64,000 nt of DNA from positions 186,001 to 250,000 of the forward strand of contig NZ_LMGI01000002.1 of the NCBI RefSeq assembly GCF_001427105.1, in the 5' to 3' direction. The translations under genes were made by a program, and so were the position numbers. Below the pieces are notes generated by a model. That model was not told where the DNA came from. It ran no database searches and was given only the letters and a program-made list of their open reading frames with translations. This document shows, one piece after another, positions 8,908 to 17,163 of the stretch. Source of the DNA: Sphingopyxis sp. Root154. Its GTDB lineage: Bacteria > Pseudomonadota > Alphaproteobacteria > Sphingomonadales > Sphingomonadaceae. The first letter of the stretch is position 1; the number at the start of each line of letters is the position of its first letter.

Positions 8908-10023
8908 TTAAACCCGCATCGGCATCAGTACATAAAGCGCCGGGCTCTTTTCGCTTTCGCGGATCAGCGTCGGGGCGTTGGCGTCGGCCAAGTGCAGTTC
9001 GACAGTGTCGCCATCGACCTGGCCGAGAATGTCGCTGAGGTAGCGGGCATTGAAGCCGATTTCCATCGCGTCGCTGTCGTAAACCGCCGCAACCTCTTCG
9101 GCGGCGGTGCCGTTTTCGGGGCTGGTGACCGACAGCGTGATCCGGTCCTTGTCGAGCCCGACCTTGACCGCGCGGGTCTTTTCGCTGGCGATCGTCGAGA
9201 CGCGATCGACGCCCTGATACAGGCTCTTCGGATCGACCTTGAGCAACTTGTCGTTCGCGGTCGGGATGACGCGGCTGTAGTCGGGGAAGGTCCCGTCGAT
9301 CAGCTTCGAGGTCAGGATCGCGTTACCGAGCTGGAAGCGGACCTTGCTCGCCGACAGGCTGATTTCGACATTGCCTTCGGCCTCGTCGAGCAGCTTGCGG
9401 ATTTCGGTGACGCATTTGCGCGGCACGATGACGTCGGGCATCGACGAGGCGCCCTCGGGACGCGTGACGGTGTAGCGTGCGAGGCGGTGGCCGTCGGTCG
9501 CCGCGGCCTTGAGCACCGGACCCGATGCATCCTCGGCAACGTGCAGGAAAATGCCGTTGAGATAGTAGCGCGTTTCCTCGGTCGAGATCGCGAAGCGGGT
9601 CTTGTCGATGATCTGGATCAGCTCGGCGACGGGCAGCTCGAAATTGGTCGGCAGGTCGCCCTCGGCAATCACCGGGAAATCGTCGCGCGGCAGCGTCGGC
9701 AGGTTGAAGTTCGAGCGGCCAGCCTTGACCTGCATCTTGCCCTCGGCGGCGGCGAGGCTGACCTCGGCGCCCTCGGGCAGCTTGCGCGCGATTTCGAAAA
9801 GCGTGTGCGCCGACACGGTGGTCGTGCCCGGTGTTTCAACCTTCGCCGCGATTGTCTCGACGACTTGCAGATCGAGGTCGGTCGCCATCAGCTTGAGCTG
9901 GCCCGACGCATCAGCTTCGATCAACACGTTCGAGAGGATCGGGATCGTGTTACGCCGTTCGACCACCGACTGGACGTGGCCGAGGCTTTTCAACAACACT
10001 GCGCGTTCGATCGTCGCTTTCAT
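8908..10023 (-). CDS. dnaN: DNA polymerase III subunit beta (sliding clamp)
   Basis: The ring-shaped processivity clamp that tethers DNA polymerase III to DNA. The 371-residue length fits the family, and the three clamp domains are continuous, from MKATIERAVLLKSLGHVQSVVERRNTIPIL to the conserved C-terminal LMPMRV. The frame stays open upstream, but the family N-terminus fixes the start at 10023. dnaN stands alone here, not beside dnaA and recF, as is common in sphingomonads. A small dyad lies in its leader at 10058-10070. Confidence 0.97.
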   Translation of the reverse strand: MKATIERAVLLKSLGHVQSVVERRNTIPILSNVLIEADASGQLKLMATDLDLQVVETIAAKVETPGTTTVSAHTLFEIARKLPEGAEVSLAAAEGKMQVKAGRSNFNLPTLPRDDFPVIAEGDLPTNFELPVAELIQIIDKTRFAISTEETRYYLNGIFLHVAEDASGPVLKAAATDGHRLARYTVTRPEGASSMPDVIVPRKCVTEIRKLLDEAEGNVEISLSASKVRFQLGNAILTSKLIDGTFPDYSRVIPTANDKLLKVDPKSLYQGVDRVSTIASEKTRAVKVGLDKDRITLSVTSPENGTAAEEVAAVYDSDAMEIGFNARYLSDILGQVDGDTVELHLADANAPTLIRESEKSPALYVLMPMRV

Positions 10024-10057
10024 TCTTAATCCGCCATCCCTGTGTTTCGCGGGAAAA

Positions 10058-10070
10058 GTCCCTGAGGGAC
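10058..10070. repeat. Short inverted repeat in the dnaN leader
   Basis: GTCCC-TGA-GGGAC, 35 bases upstream of the dnaN start codon. It is perfect but only 5 bp per arm, so chance is possible. It could be an operator or a leader hairpin. Confidence 0.3.
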
Positions 10071-10146
10071 AGACCATCGGAGGCGATTCGTACCCCGATT
10101 CTGGCCCCTGAAAATGTCCACCTTCCTTAACGTACGCATCGCGGCG

Positions 10147-10163
10147 TGCAAGCCATGCTTGCA
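10147..10163. repeat. Perfect palindrome between dnaN and the IalB-like gene
   Basis: TGCAAGC-CAT-GCTTGCA, with 7-bp arms, in the divergent intergenic region 31 bases upstream of the next start codon. It may be an operator for the plus-strand gene or part of its 5' leader. Confidence 0.4.
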
Positions 10164-10193
10164 AAGCATCCCCAATCGCGCGAACGAGGCGCG

Positions 10194-10691
10194 ATGCGGC
10201 GCTGGGCCCCTCTTTTCCTGATAGCGGCGGCGATGCCCGCAGTGGCGCTTGCCGCCAGCCCCACCGCGCTCGGCATTTTCGATGGCTGGGGCGCGTTTCG
10301 TGATCCTGCGACCCCGCGCTGCTACGCCCTCGCCGCGCCGTCGGCGACGATCGGGACGCCGAAGGTCAAAGCCTATGCAAGCGTCGGTTACTGGCCGAAG
10401 TCGCGCATTCGCGGGCAATTTTACGTTCGCCTGTCGAAAGAGCATGCGCCCGGGCGCGAGTTACGCCTGACGATCGGCGGCCGCCGCTTCATCCTGACCG
10501 GCAACGGCGCGCACGGCTGGGCCAGCGACCCGCGGATGGACGCGGCGATCGTCGCAGCGATGCGATCGGCGCCGAGCATGAGCGTCGAAAGCGGCACCGT
10601 AACGGGCGGCGCGATCGCCGACACCTATCGACTGCGTGGCGCCGCGACCGCGATCGATGCGGCCGCGCTGGGTTGCGCGAAACTGCGGTGA
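10194..10691 (+). CDS. Secreted IalB-like (invasion-associated locus B) protein
   Basis: A 165-residue protein with a clear signal peptide (MRRWAPLFLIAAAMPAVALAA). The mature part reads like an IalB-type beta-sandwich domain: WGAFRDPATPRCYALAAPS near the start, a YVRLS strand, and a late Cys (GCAKLR) that could pair with the first. Proteins of this family are periplasmic and of uncertain function. The ATG at 10194 is preferred over an in-frame ATG at 10146 because only it starts a proper signal peptide. The family is assigned by pattern only. Confidence 0.6.
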   Translation: MRRWAPLFLIAAAMPAVALAASPTALGIFDGWGAFRDPATPRCYALAAPSATIGTPKVKAYASVGYWPKSRIRGQFYVRLSKEHAPGRELRLTIGGRRFILTGNGAHGWASDPRMDAAIVAAMRSAPSMSVESGTVTGGAIADTYRLRGAATAIDAAALGCAKLR

Positions 10692-10748
10692 GGCGCTTTG
10701 GGGAATTAGCGGATTTCTGCGCAACTTCACTCGCGATTCGCAAATCTC

Positions 10749-10820
10749 CGTCATCCCGGACTGGATCTGGGACCCCTACGATGCGCCGCAGCAAGCCGGA
10801 CCCCGGCTTTCGCCGGGGAG
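10749..10820. repeat. REP-like palindromic element
   Basis: The stretch contains TCATCCCGGACTGGATCTGGG followed by CCCCGGC-TTT-CGCCGGGG at 10801-10818, a strong hairpin. GTCATCCCGG...AAGCCGG-type elements are abundant intergenic repeats in alphaproteobacteria. The rest of the 231-base gap between the IalB-like and racemase genes holds nothing else I can name. Confidence 0.6.
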
Positions 10821-10923
10821 CACAGGTATCGGGAATGGAAAAAAAGCTGTGTCGCGCACCATCGCCGGGCCGGTTAGATCAGCGCAATATTGTAGGACAG
10901 CGATTTCGGAACGGACGGACGCG

Positions 10924-11616
10924 ATGAAGACAATCGGCCTGATCGGCGGTTTGAGCTGGGAAAGTTCGGCCCAATATTACCGGCTGCTCAACGAAGGGGT
11001 GCGGGCGCGGCTGGGCGGGCTGCATTCGGCACGCATATTGCTGTTGTCGGTCGATTTCGCACCCATCGCCGAGTTGCAGGCGAGCGGCGACTGGGCAGTG
11101 CTCGACGGGCAGATGGCGGACGCCGCCAGATCATTGACGGCCGGGGGAGCCGAATTGCTCCTGATCTGTGCGAATACGATGCACCTGTGCGCCGAGGCGG
11201 TCGAAGCAGCGACACCGGTGCCGCTTCTCCACATCGCCGACCCCGCCATCGCGGCCATTCAGGCGGCGGGCTTTTCACGCGTCGGGCTGCTCGGCACCGC
11301 CTTCACGATGGAGAAGCCGTTTTATACAGCGCGCATGGCGGCGGCGGGGATCGAGGCGCTGATCCCCGACGACGCCGATCGCGCGATCGTTCACAGCATC
11401 ATCTATGACGAGCTGGTGCAGGGCGTGGTTAGCGACGCGTCACGGGCCGAATATCGGCGGATCATCGCCGCACTGGTCGCGAACGGTGCCGAGGCGATCG
11501 TCCTTGGCTGTACCGAAATCATGCTGCTGGTCAGCGCGGAGGATAGCGCGGTGCCGTTGTTCGATACGCTGGCGCTGCACGTCGATGCGGCCGTGGCTGC
11601 GGCAATAGCTAGCTAG
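10924..11616 (+). CDS. Aspartate/glutamate racemase family protein
   Basis: A cofactor-independent amino-acid racemase of 230 aa, closest in style to the YgeA / broad-specificity group. The paired catalytic cysteines are present: C82 in ICANTMH and C196 in LGCTEI. The N-terminus MKTIGLIGGLSWESSAQYY is typical. The substrate (Asp, Glu or another amino acid) cannot be decided. The long upstream open frame is ignored because it runs through the REP-like element. The gene converges on the LysR gene, overlapping by 4 bases. Confidence 0.88.
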   Translation: MKTIGLIGGLSWESSAQYYRLLNEGVRARLGGLHSARILLLSVDFAPIAELQASGDWAVLDGQMADAARSLTAGGAELLLICANTMHLCAEAVEAATPVPLLHIADPAIAAIQAAGFSRVGLLGTAFTMEKPFYTARMAAAGIEALIPDDADRAIVHSIIYDELVQGVVSDASRAEYRRIIAALVANGAEAIVLGCTEIMLLVSAEDSAVPLFDTLALHVDAAVAAAIAS

Positions 11617-12494
11617 CTGCGCGCGAGCTTCGTCAGTTCGGCGGCAAGGAAATCGAGGACGAGACGGACGCGCGGGACATGGCGCAGCCGTTCGTGGGTC
11701 AAGAGCCACAGGCCGGTCGTGTCTTCATTCTTGGGCGGGATGCAGCGGATCAGGTCGGGTTCGTGCTCGGCGATGAAGGCGGGCAATATGGTCAGCCCCA
11801 TACCCGAGCGCACGCCGGCGAGCAGCCCGGTGCCGGTGTCATATTTCATCACCACCGATTCCTCGAGCCCATATTGCCGCAGCCACGCCTGATAGGGTTC
11901 CCAGACATAGCCGCCGCCGCCGATGAAGGGGTGGGCGGCGAGTTCCTCTCGGCTGTGCGGGATGCCGTGCAGGTCGGCATAATCGCGGCTGCAATAGACG
12001 GTCCACGGATTGTCGGCGATGCGCCGCCCGACGAGACCCGCTCCGTTCGGCTGCTTGCTGCTGCGGATCGCGATGTCCGCGGCGCCCGCCGCCAGATCGC
12101 GCGGTTCGTCCGCCGTATCGAGATGGATGTGGATGCCGGGGTGCGCGGCGCGAAGGTCGCGCAGGATCGGCGGAAGGATCGTCACCGCGAAGATTTCCAT
12201 CGTCGTCAGGCTGACCGTCCCGCCGGCATCGCGCGAGCGTGCGCCCGCGGCCTCGCCGAAGCGGTCGGCGGCGTCGCGCACCGCCAGCGCGCTCGCGAGC
12301 ATCGCCTCGCCCACCGGGGTCAGCGCATAGCCCGCCTGCCGCCGTTCGAACAGAATGACGCCCGTTGCATCCTCGAGCGCGGCGATGCGCCGGGCGACGG
12401 TCGTCTGGCTGACGCGCAGCGCCTGCGCAGCCGATAGCGTGCTACCGGTCTCCGCTACCGCGAGAAAGGCTTTGAGGTCGTTCCAGTCGTACAT
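11613..12494 (-). CDS. LysR family transcriptional regulator
   Basis: A 293-residue LTTR. The winged helix-turn-helix lies in the first 60 residues (DLKAFLAVAETGSTLSAAQ..VSQTTVARRIAALE), followed by a linker helix and a periplasmic-binding-like effector domain. The effector is unknown. A perfect 10-bp-arm palindrome lies 32 bases upstream (12526-12547), which suggests autoregulation. The divergent gene is an UrcA protein starting 151 bases away. Its other neighbour is the converging racemase. Confidence 0.92.
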   Translation of the reverse strand: MYDWNDLKAFLAVAETGSTLSAAQALRVSQTTVARRIAALEDATGVILFERRQAGYALTPVGEAMLASALAVRDAADRFGEAAGARSRDAGGTVSLTTMEIFAVTILPPILRDLRAAHPGIHIHLDTADEPRDLAAGAADIAIRSSKQPNGAGLVGRRIADNPWTVYCSRDYADLHGIPHSREELAAHPFIGGGGYVWEPYQAWLRQYGLEESVVMKYDTGTGLLAGVRSGMGLTILPAFIAEHEPDLIRCIPPKNEDTTGLWLLTHERLRHVPRVRLVLDFLAAELTKLARS

Positions 12495-12525
12495 GATGTC
12501 TTGTGCGTCATAATGGGCTTGGCGG

Positions 12526-12547
12526 CATTCTGCAATTTTGCAGAATG
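12526..12547. promoter_or_regulatory. Probable LysR operator (perfect palindrome)
   Basis: The left arm CATTCTGCAA and right arm TTGCAGAATG are exact inverse complements separated by TT. The sequence contains the T-N11-A pattern that LTTRs bind, and it sits between the LysR start and the divergent UrcA gene. Binding by this LysR is inferred from position. Confidence 0.65.
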
Positions 12548-12645
12548 GTCCGGCAACATCGTTGCTCCTTTCGCCCCGCGCGATCGATTATCTGGTTCTC
12601 CACCGGCTCCTCCCCTCCTCCCCAGCCGGCCGATGGAGACTCAAG

Positions 12646-12975
12646 ATGCAAAAGCTTCTGATCCTCGCCGCCCTCGCTGCCGTATCGATCGGCCAGCCCG
12701 TATCGGCGCAAACCGCCCCTGCGAACCCGAGCGTCGCTGTGACGCACCGCGACCTCGACCTTCGGACCGAGGCCGGCACCAAGGCGCTCGACCGTCGCAT
12801 CTGGCGCGCCGTCGTCGAAGTGTGCGGCACCGCTCCGGATTTCGACATCGCGGGCAAGAATGATGTGCGGCAGTGCCGCCGCGACACGCGGAGCGTCGCC
12901 TCGGCGCAGGCCGATGTGGTGGTCGCCAATGCGTCGCGCGACCAGGTCATCCAGGTCAGCTCGATCCGCAAATGA
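12646..12975 (+). CDS. UrcA family protein
   Basis: A 109-residue secreted protein. A signal peptide (MQKLLILAALAAVSIGQPVSA) leads a short domain with the UrcA pattern: VTHRDLDLRTEAGTKALDRRI, VEVCG and QCRRD, whose two cysteines may form a disulfide. UrcA proteins are common in sphingomonads and caulobacters, and their function is unknown. The ATG at 12646 is chosen because it starts the signal peptide; the frame is open further upstream through the intergenic palindrome. Confidence 0.8.
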   Translation: MQKLLILAALAAVSIGQPVSAQTAPANPSVAVTHRDLDLRTEAGTKALDRRIWRAVVEVCGTAPDFDIAGKNDVRQCRRDTRSVASAQADVVVANASRDQVIQVSSIRK

Positions 12976-13128
12976 TCGGCGGACCCAAGTTGCAGGGCCC
13001 GTCAAAGCCGGGGCCATGATTCGGGCACGATCATGGTCCCGGCTTGCTATTGGACTGATAGTCGCCCGAAGGCCGGAAGGCCTGTTCGCGACGGAAGAAC
13101 GAATTTGGGGTGGAAAGCGGACGTCCCG

Positions 13129-13756
13129 CTAGCTTTCGAATATTGCCGCCATTCTGCCTCGATCATCGTCAAGCAGCCAACTACCGTACTGTAAGTATAG
13201 CTCTTCCAACGGCTTTTTGTTGAGGGCGGTGACGTCCATTCCCCGGTCGTCATAGGCATACACGCTTACCCCCCCACGCCAGATCGACGAACTTCGCGAA
13301 CACTGGTGCTCTTGGCTTCACCCCTAAATCCTGTGCGATCTGATTCCACAGCAGAATGTCGACTTGCTCCCAAGTCAGGTAAACAGCGCGAAGGAGCCAC
13401 CGCTTTGCTTCCGGGTCGTCTTCGTCGTCAGGCCACCAAAAATCTTCCCACTCGGCAAAAGCGGCACCGGTTGGGACGCCCAATTTAGCAAGGTGATCAA
13501 ATCCAGTCCCGGTTGTCCAGCCAAGGCGATCGGCGTCCAAATCCACGCTTGGGTCGGGGAAGGCCCCGATGATTCCGACGACGTTGTCGGATGGTAGCAC
13601 TGCGCGTGCGAGTTTTCGGGCACGGTCGTAACTCGTTGTGAACCTGGTCACATACCTCCCAATATAATCACCATCATCAAGCTCAAACCGTAGCCGGTAT
13701 CGCGAAATCCATAAATCGTGTTGCCAATTACGTCCTAGAGATAAGGTCATCTTCAA
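13129..13756 (-). pseudogene. DUF3885 family gene with a frameshift at a G7 run
   Basis: The first part (13250-13756) encodes 168 aa that end abruptly in an unrelated tail, WGGKRVCL. In the next frame the conserved DUF3885 C-terminus continues without a break (VYAYDDRGMDV..., then WLLDDDR) to a stop at 13129-13131. The join falls on seven G on the minus strand (C run 13269-13275). With six G the product would read straight through at about 208 aa, close to the family's length. It may be a pseudogene, a phase-variable tract or an assembly error. The gene is clearly AT-richer than its surroundings (one 60-base line counts 27 G+C), which suggests transfer. Function is unknown; an immunity-like role is a guess. 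Confidence 0.75.
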
Positions 13757-13821
13757 AACTTATCGAACGAATGGAACGTCCACAACCGGTCGAAACATGC
13801 CAACGCGAACTTGCCTTGTCC

Positions 13822-14214
13822 TCACCCCCGCGCGTCGAACGCCATCCGCGCCCTTGCGACCTGTTCCAGATTGGCTTCAGCCCATACCCATACGCCGCAA
13901 AAGGCTTCGCCGAGACTGTGGCCGAGGTCGGTCAGGCAATATTCGACCTTGGGCGGGACGACCGGGTGGACTGTTCGCACGAGTAGTCCGTCACGTTCCA
14001 TCTGGCGCAAGGTCTGCGTCAGCATCTTCTGGCTGATGCCCGGAACGCGGCGCGACAATTCGGTGAAGCGGCAGGTTCCGTGATCCTCCAACTCCTCGAG
14101 AACGAGTAGGGTCCATTTGTCGGCGACTCGGCCGATCAGTTCGTTGACGAGCGTTTCAACGCGCGGGTCGACCGGCGCATTCGGATCGTACGAAATTTTT
14201 TCAGGTGCGGGCAT
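13822..14214 (-). CDS. HxlR family winged helix-turn-helix regulator
   Basis: A 130-residue HxlR/MarR-like regulator. Motifs include VNELIGRVADKWTLLVLEEL, RFTELSRRVPGISQKMLTQTLRQMERDGL (recognition helix and wing) and VEYCLTDLGHSL. It has a conserved-position cysteine in CRFTEL that some members use for redox or electrophile sensing. It is divergent from an SDR gene, and the 112-base spacer carries two 15-base direct repeats. By family analogy it probably represses the SDR gene and itself. The ATG at 14214 begins MPAPEKISYD and the frame upstream is not coding. Confidence 0.9.
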   Translation of the reverse strand: MPAPEKISYDPNAPVDPRVETLVNELIGRVADKWTLLVLEELEDHGTCRFTELSRRVPGISQKMLTQTLRQMERDGLLVRTVHPVVPPKVEYCLTDLGHSLGEAFCGVWVWAEANLEQVARARMAFDARG

Positions 14215-14236
14215 GGCGGAAAATCCAAATCTCTCT

Positions 14237-14287
14237 TTTTGGTAACTATAGCACTTTTGGGTGCCTTCTTTCTTTTGGAGAGTATAG
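14237..14287. promoter_or_regulatory. Direct repeats between hxlR-like and SDR genes
   Basis: TTTTGGTAACTATAG (14237-14251) and TTTTGGAGAGTATAG (14273-14287) share TTTTGG-N4-TATAG, 36 bases apart (start to start). Tandem direct repeats are the documented operator layout for the founding HxlR of Bacillus subtilis. Their position in the divergent promoter region supports binding by the adjacent regulator, but this is inferred. Confidence 0.55.
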
Positions 14288-14326
14288 GCGTATTTGGACC
14301 TTCTCACCACCCCAAAGGAGGCAATC

Positions 14327-15070
14327 ATGAAAACCACAAGCAACACCATCCTCGTCACCGGCGGGGGTTCGGGCATCGGGCTGGCGCTCGCGCAGCGCTG
14401 GCACGACGCAGGCAACAATGTCATCGTCACCGGGCGCAATGCCGCGAAGCTGGAAGCGGCGATCGCGGGGCGGCCGAACATGTCGGCGATGTCGCTCGAC
14501 GTCACCGATGCCGAAGCGATCGCGGCTTTTGCGAAAGAGATCGTCGCCAAACACCCCGGCCTCAATGTGCTGGTCAATAATGCCGGCATCATGAATGCCG
14601 AGGATGCGAGCGCGAAACGAGACCTGACTGAAGCCGAAGCGACGGTCGTCACCAACATCCTCGGCCCGATCCGGCTGATCGATGCGCTGGTCGACCATCT
14701 GGCGGCGCAGGCGGACAGTGCGATCGTCAATGTGACGTCGGGGCTGGCGTTCGTCCCCTTCCCCAAGGCGCCGACCTATTCGGCCACGAAAGCGGCGATC
14801 CACAGTTACTCGGTCGCGCTGCGCATCCAGCTTGCCGGCAAGGTCGAGGTGATCGAGCTGGCGCCGCCCGCGGTGCGCACGGACCTGACCCCCGGCCAGT
14901 CGACGCGCGAGGGCTATATGCCGCTCGATGATTTCGCCGACGAGGTGATGGCGCTGTTCGCGGTCGAGCCGACGCCCGAGGAAATCCTGGTGCAGAATGT
15001 CCTGCCGCTGCGCAATGCCGAGGCGAACGGGACGGTTCCGCAGGTGCTGGGGATGCTGGCGTCGCTGTAA
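14327..15070 (+). CDS. SDR family oxidoreductase, DltE-like
   Basis: A 247-residue NAD(P)-dependent SDR with TGGGSGIG (cofactor loop), NNAGI and the catalytic YSATK. It is of the YdfG/DltE-like type; the substrate is unknown. A strong AAAGGAG ribosome-binding site at 14314-14320 fixes the ATG at 14327. As the divergent partner of the HxlR regulator it is the likely regulatory target, a common arrangement for aldehyde- or quinone-detoxifying oxidoreductases. A REP-like hairpin follows the stop. Confidence 0.88.
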   Translation: MKTTSNTILVTGGGSGIGLALAQRWHDAGNNVIVTGRNAAKLEAAIAGRPNMSAMSLDVTDAEAIAAFAKEIVAKHPGLNVLVNNAGIMNAEDASAKRDLTEAEATVVTNILGPIRLIDALVDHLAAQADSAIVNVTSGLAFVPFPKAPTYSATKAAIHSYSVALRIQLAGKVEVIELAPPAVRTDLTPGQSTREGYMPLDDFADEVMALFAVEPTPEEILVQNVLPLRNAEANGTVPQVLGMLASL

Positions 15071-15076
15071 CAATGC

Positions 15077-15100
15077 TCCCCTCCCGCAAGCGGGAGGGGA
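15077..15100. repeat. GC-rich intergenic hairpin
   Basis: TCCCCTCCCGC and GCGGGAGGGGA pair perfectly over 11 bp around AA, just after the SDR stop. There is no T tract, so it is more like a repeated intergenic element than a classical terminator. A degenerate relative lies at 35001-35030. Confidence 0.6.
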
Positions 15101-15151
15101 CATCACGCGCAATTGCGCTTTTGCCGCTTCCCCCCTATATGGCCGCCCATC

Positions 15152-16396
15152 ATGCAGATTCCCGGCCATATCGACCCCGTCACGACGGGCACCGTTCCCT
15201 TGCGCGGCGGCAACCGCATCGACCTGATCGGGTTGACGCGCGACGCGATCGGCGGCGTGCTGGTTGAGGCCGGCCTCGACGCCAAGGCTGCGAAGCTGCG
15301 CGCCAAGCAGATCTGGCACTGGATGTATCACCGCGGCGTCACCGATTTCGAGGCGATGACCGACATCGCGAAGGCGATGCGCCCGTGGCTGACCGACCGT
15401 TTCATCATCGGCCGCCCGACGGTACGCGAGGCGCAGGTGTCGAGCGACGGCACGCGCAAGTGGCTGCTCGCCGCGGCCGACGGCCAAGAATATGAAATGG
15501 TCTTCATCCCCGACGCCGATCGGGGAACCTTGTGCGTGTCGAGCCAGGTCGGCTGCACGCTCAACTGCCGTTTCTGCCACACGGGTACGATGCGCCTCGT
15601 CCGCAACCTCGCCGCGGGCGAGATCGTCGGGCAGGTGATGCTGGCGCGCGACGAGCTCGGCGAATGGCCCAAGGGGACGATGGCGGGCTTCGGCCCCGAT
15701 CCCGAGGACGACGACGAAGAAGAAGGCGGCAATTACACCGCCGACGGCCGCATCCTGACCAACATCGTGATGATGGGTATGGGCGAGCCGCTGTATAATT
15801 TCGACGAGGTCAAGGGCGCGCTCAAGATCGTCATGGACGGCGACGGGCTTGCGCTGTCGCGCCGCCGTATCACGCTGTCGACGAGCGGCGTCGTGCCGAT
15901 GATGGCGCGCGCCGGCGAAGAGATCGGGGTGAACCTCGCGGTCTCGCTCCACGCGGTGTCGAAGGAAGTGCGCGACGAGATCGTCCCGCTCAACCGCAAA
16001 TACGGCATCGACGAACTGCTAAAAGCGTGCGCCGATTATCCGGGTGCAGGCAATTCGCGGCGCATCACGTTCGAATATGTGATGCTGAAGGACAAGAATG
16101 ACAGCGACGACGATGCGCGCGAGCTCGTCCGGCTGATCAGGCAATATGGCCTTCACGCGAAGGTCAATCTGATCCCCTTCAACCCCTGGCCCGGCGCGAT
16201 GTATGAATGTTCGTCGCCTGAGCGCGTGCGCGCGTTCAGCAACCTGATTTTCAAGGCCGGGATTTCGGCGCCGGTGCGCACCCCGCGCGGGCGCGACATC
16301 ATGGCGGCGTGCGGACAGCTGAAGAGCGCGGCGACCAAACCGACCCGCGCCGAACTCGACCGGATCGCCGAGGAAAAGCAGGCCGCGCTCGGCTAA
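15152..16396 (+). CDS. rlmN: 23S rRNA/tRNA adenine-C2 methyltransferase
   Basis: A radical-SAM enzyme of 414 aa that methylates C2 of A2503 in 23S rRNA and A37 of some tRNAs. The iron-sulfur motif CxxxCxxC is C135, C139, C142. C128 and C387 ([10 protein letters not shown]) match the conserved cysteines of E. coli RlmN, the latter being the methyl-carrying residue. An acidic insert ([10 protein letters not shown], about residue 190) is normal for alphaproteobacterial members. The ATG at 15152 gives the family N-terminus. It is followed directly by a terminator. Confidence 0.95.
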   Translation: MQIPGHIDPVTTGTVPLRGGNRIDLIGLTRDAIGGVLVEAGLDAKAAKLRAKQIWHWMYHRGVTDFEAMTDIAKAMRPWLTDRFIIGRPTVREAQVSSDGTRKWLLAAADGQEYEMVFIPDADRGTLCVSSQVGCTLNCRFCHTGTMRLVRNLAAGEIVGQVMLARDELGEWPKGTMAGFGPDPEDDDEEEGGNYTADGRILTNIVMMGMGEPLYNFDEVKGALKIVMDGDGLALSRRRITLSTSGVVPMMARAGEEIGVNLAVSLHAVSKEVRDEIVPLNRKYGIDELLKACADYPGAGNSRRITFEYVMLKDKNDSDDDARELVRLIRQYGLHAKVNLIPFNPWPGAMYECSSPERVRAFSNLIFKAGISAPVRTPRGRDIMAACGQLKSAATKPTRAELDRIAEEKQAALG

Positions 16397-16418
16397 AGAC
16401 GCCCACAGCGTCTTTTTT
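16397..16418 (+). terminator. Rho-independent terminator of rlmN
   Basis: AGACGC (16397-16402) pairs with GCGTCT (16408-16413) around CCACA, followed by a run of T to 16418. It begins right at the rlmN stop codon. Confidence 0.85.
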
Positions 16419-16455
16419 CCATCTCAACAAGCGTCAAAAACCCGCGGATATGCGG

Positions 16456-16483
16456 GATTGTGACCGCATACCTATTCTATACT
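16456..16483 (+). promoter_or_regulatory. Candidate promoter of the outer membrane protein gene
   Basis: TATACT at 16478-16483 is a good -10 hexamer in an AT-rich stretch unusual for this genome. The -35 is weak (around GATTGTGA at 16456-16463, with tight spacing). It would give a leader of about 130 bases before the ATG at 16620, a length suited to post-transcriptional control. The remainder of the 223-base gap holds no gene. Confidence 0.3.
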
Positions 16484-16619
16484 GTGTGGTAAAAATAACA
16501 CAGGTAAGAAAATTGTCACATTCTGAACGATCCGTTCATTGCAGCGACAGCCGCGAGCTCCATTTAGGGGGCGTCGCGACCCAAAGGGCGTGACCGATTA
16601 AAAGCAGAAGGAAAAAAAC

Positions 16620-17072
16620 ATGAAGAAATTTGCAGTTGCAGCCGCTCTCCTGACGGCCATCGTTGCAACCCCCGCCATGGCCCAGGGCGAAGGCCGCGTC
16701 GAAGTGCGCGGCGGCTATGTCACGGGCAGCGGCCTCGACGACGCCACGCTTGGCGCCGCGGCCGGCTATGATTTCGACCTCGGCTCGAGCGCGTTCGCGG
16801 GTGCCGAAATCGCGGGCGACAAGGTGCTGATCGACGGCGCCAAGGTCCAGTTCTCGGCCGGCGGCCGCGCGGGCGCCAAGGTCGGCGCCAATGGCAAGCT
16901 CTATGCCAACGCCGGTTACACCTTCGGTCAGATCGACGATCCCTATGTCGGTGCCGGCTACCAGCACAAGCTGGGCCAGAACCTTTACGCCAAGGCCGAG
17001 TATCGCCACCAGTTCATCGAGAACTTCAGCGATTTCGACACCTTCGCGGTCGGCGTCGGCCTCGCTTTCTGA
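16620..17072 (+). CDS. Small outer membrane beta-barrel protein
   Basis: A 150-residue porin-like protein. A signal peptide (MKKFAVAAALLTAIVATPAMA) is followed by about eight alternating beta strands and ends in a phenylalanine (VGVGLAF), the sorting signal for the BAM complex. It resembles the small OmpA/OmpW-like or opacity-type 8-strand barrels common in sphingomonads. It has a good AAGGA ribosome-binding site, a long untranslated leader, and its own terminator, so it is a monocistronic and probably abundant product. Confidence 0.82.
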   Translation: MKKFAVAAALLTAIVATPAMAQGEGRVEVRGGYVTGSGLDDATLGAAAGYDFDLGSSAFAGAEIAGDKVLIDGAKVQFSAGGRAGAKVGANGKLYANAGYTFGQIDDPYVGAGYQHKLGQNLYAKAEYRHQFIENFSDFDTFAVGVGLAF

Positions 17073-17102
17073 TCGTTTCGGAACCAGCGAAACGAAATGA
17101 GA

Positions 17103-17130
17103 GGGGCGGCCCATCGGGTCGCCCCTTTTT
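17103..17130 (+). terminator. Rho-independent terminator after the barrel gene
   Basis: GGGGCG (17103-17108) pairs with CGCCCC (17120-17125), extended by CCC/GGG inside, followed by TTTTT. It serves the outer membrane protein gene and may also act on the converging esterase transcript. Confidence 0.85.
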
Positions 17131-17163
17131 ATTTGCCCCGTCGTTACGCGACAGCGAGAATTC

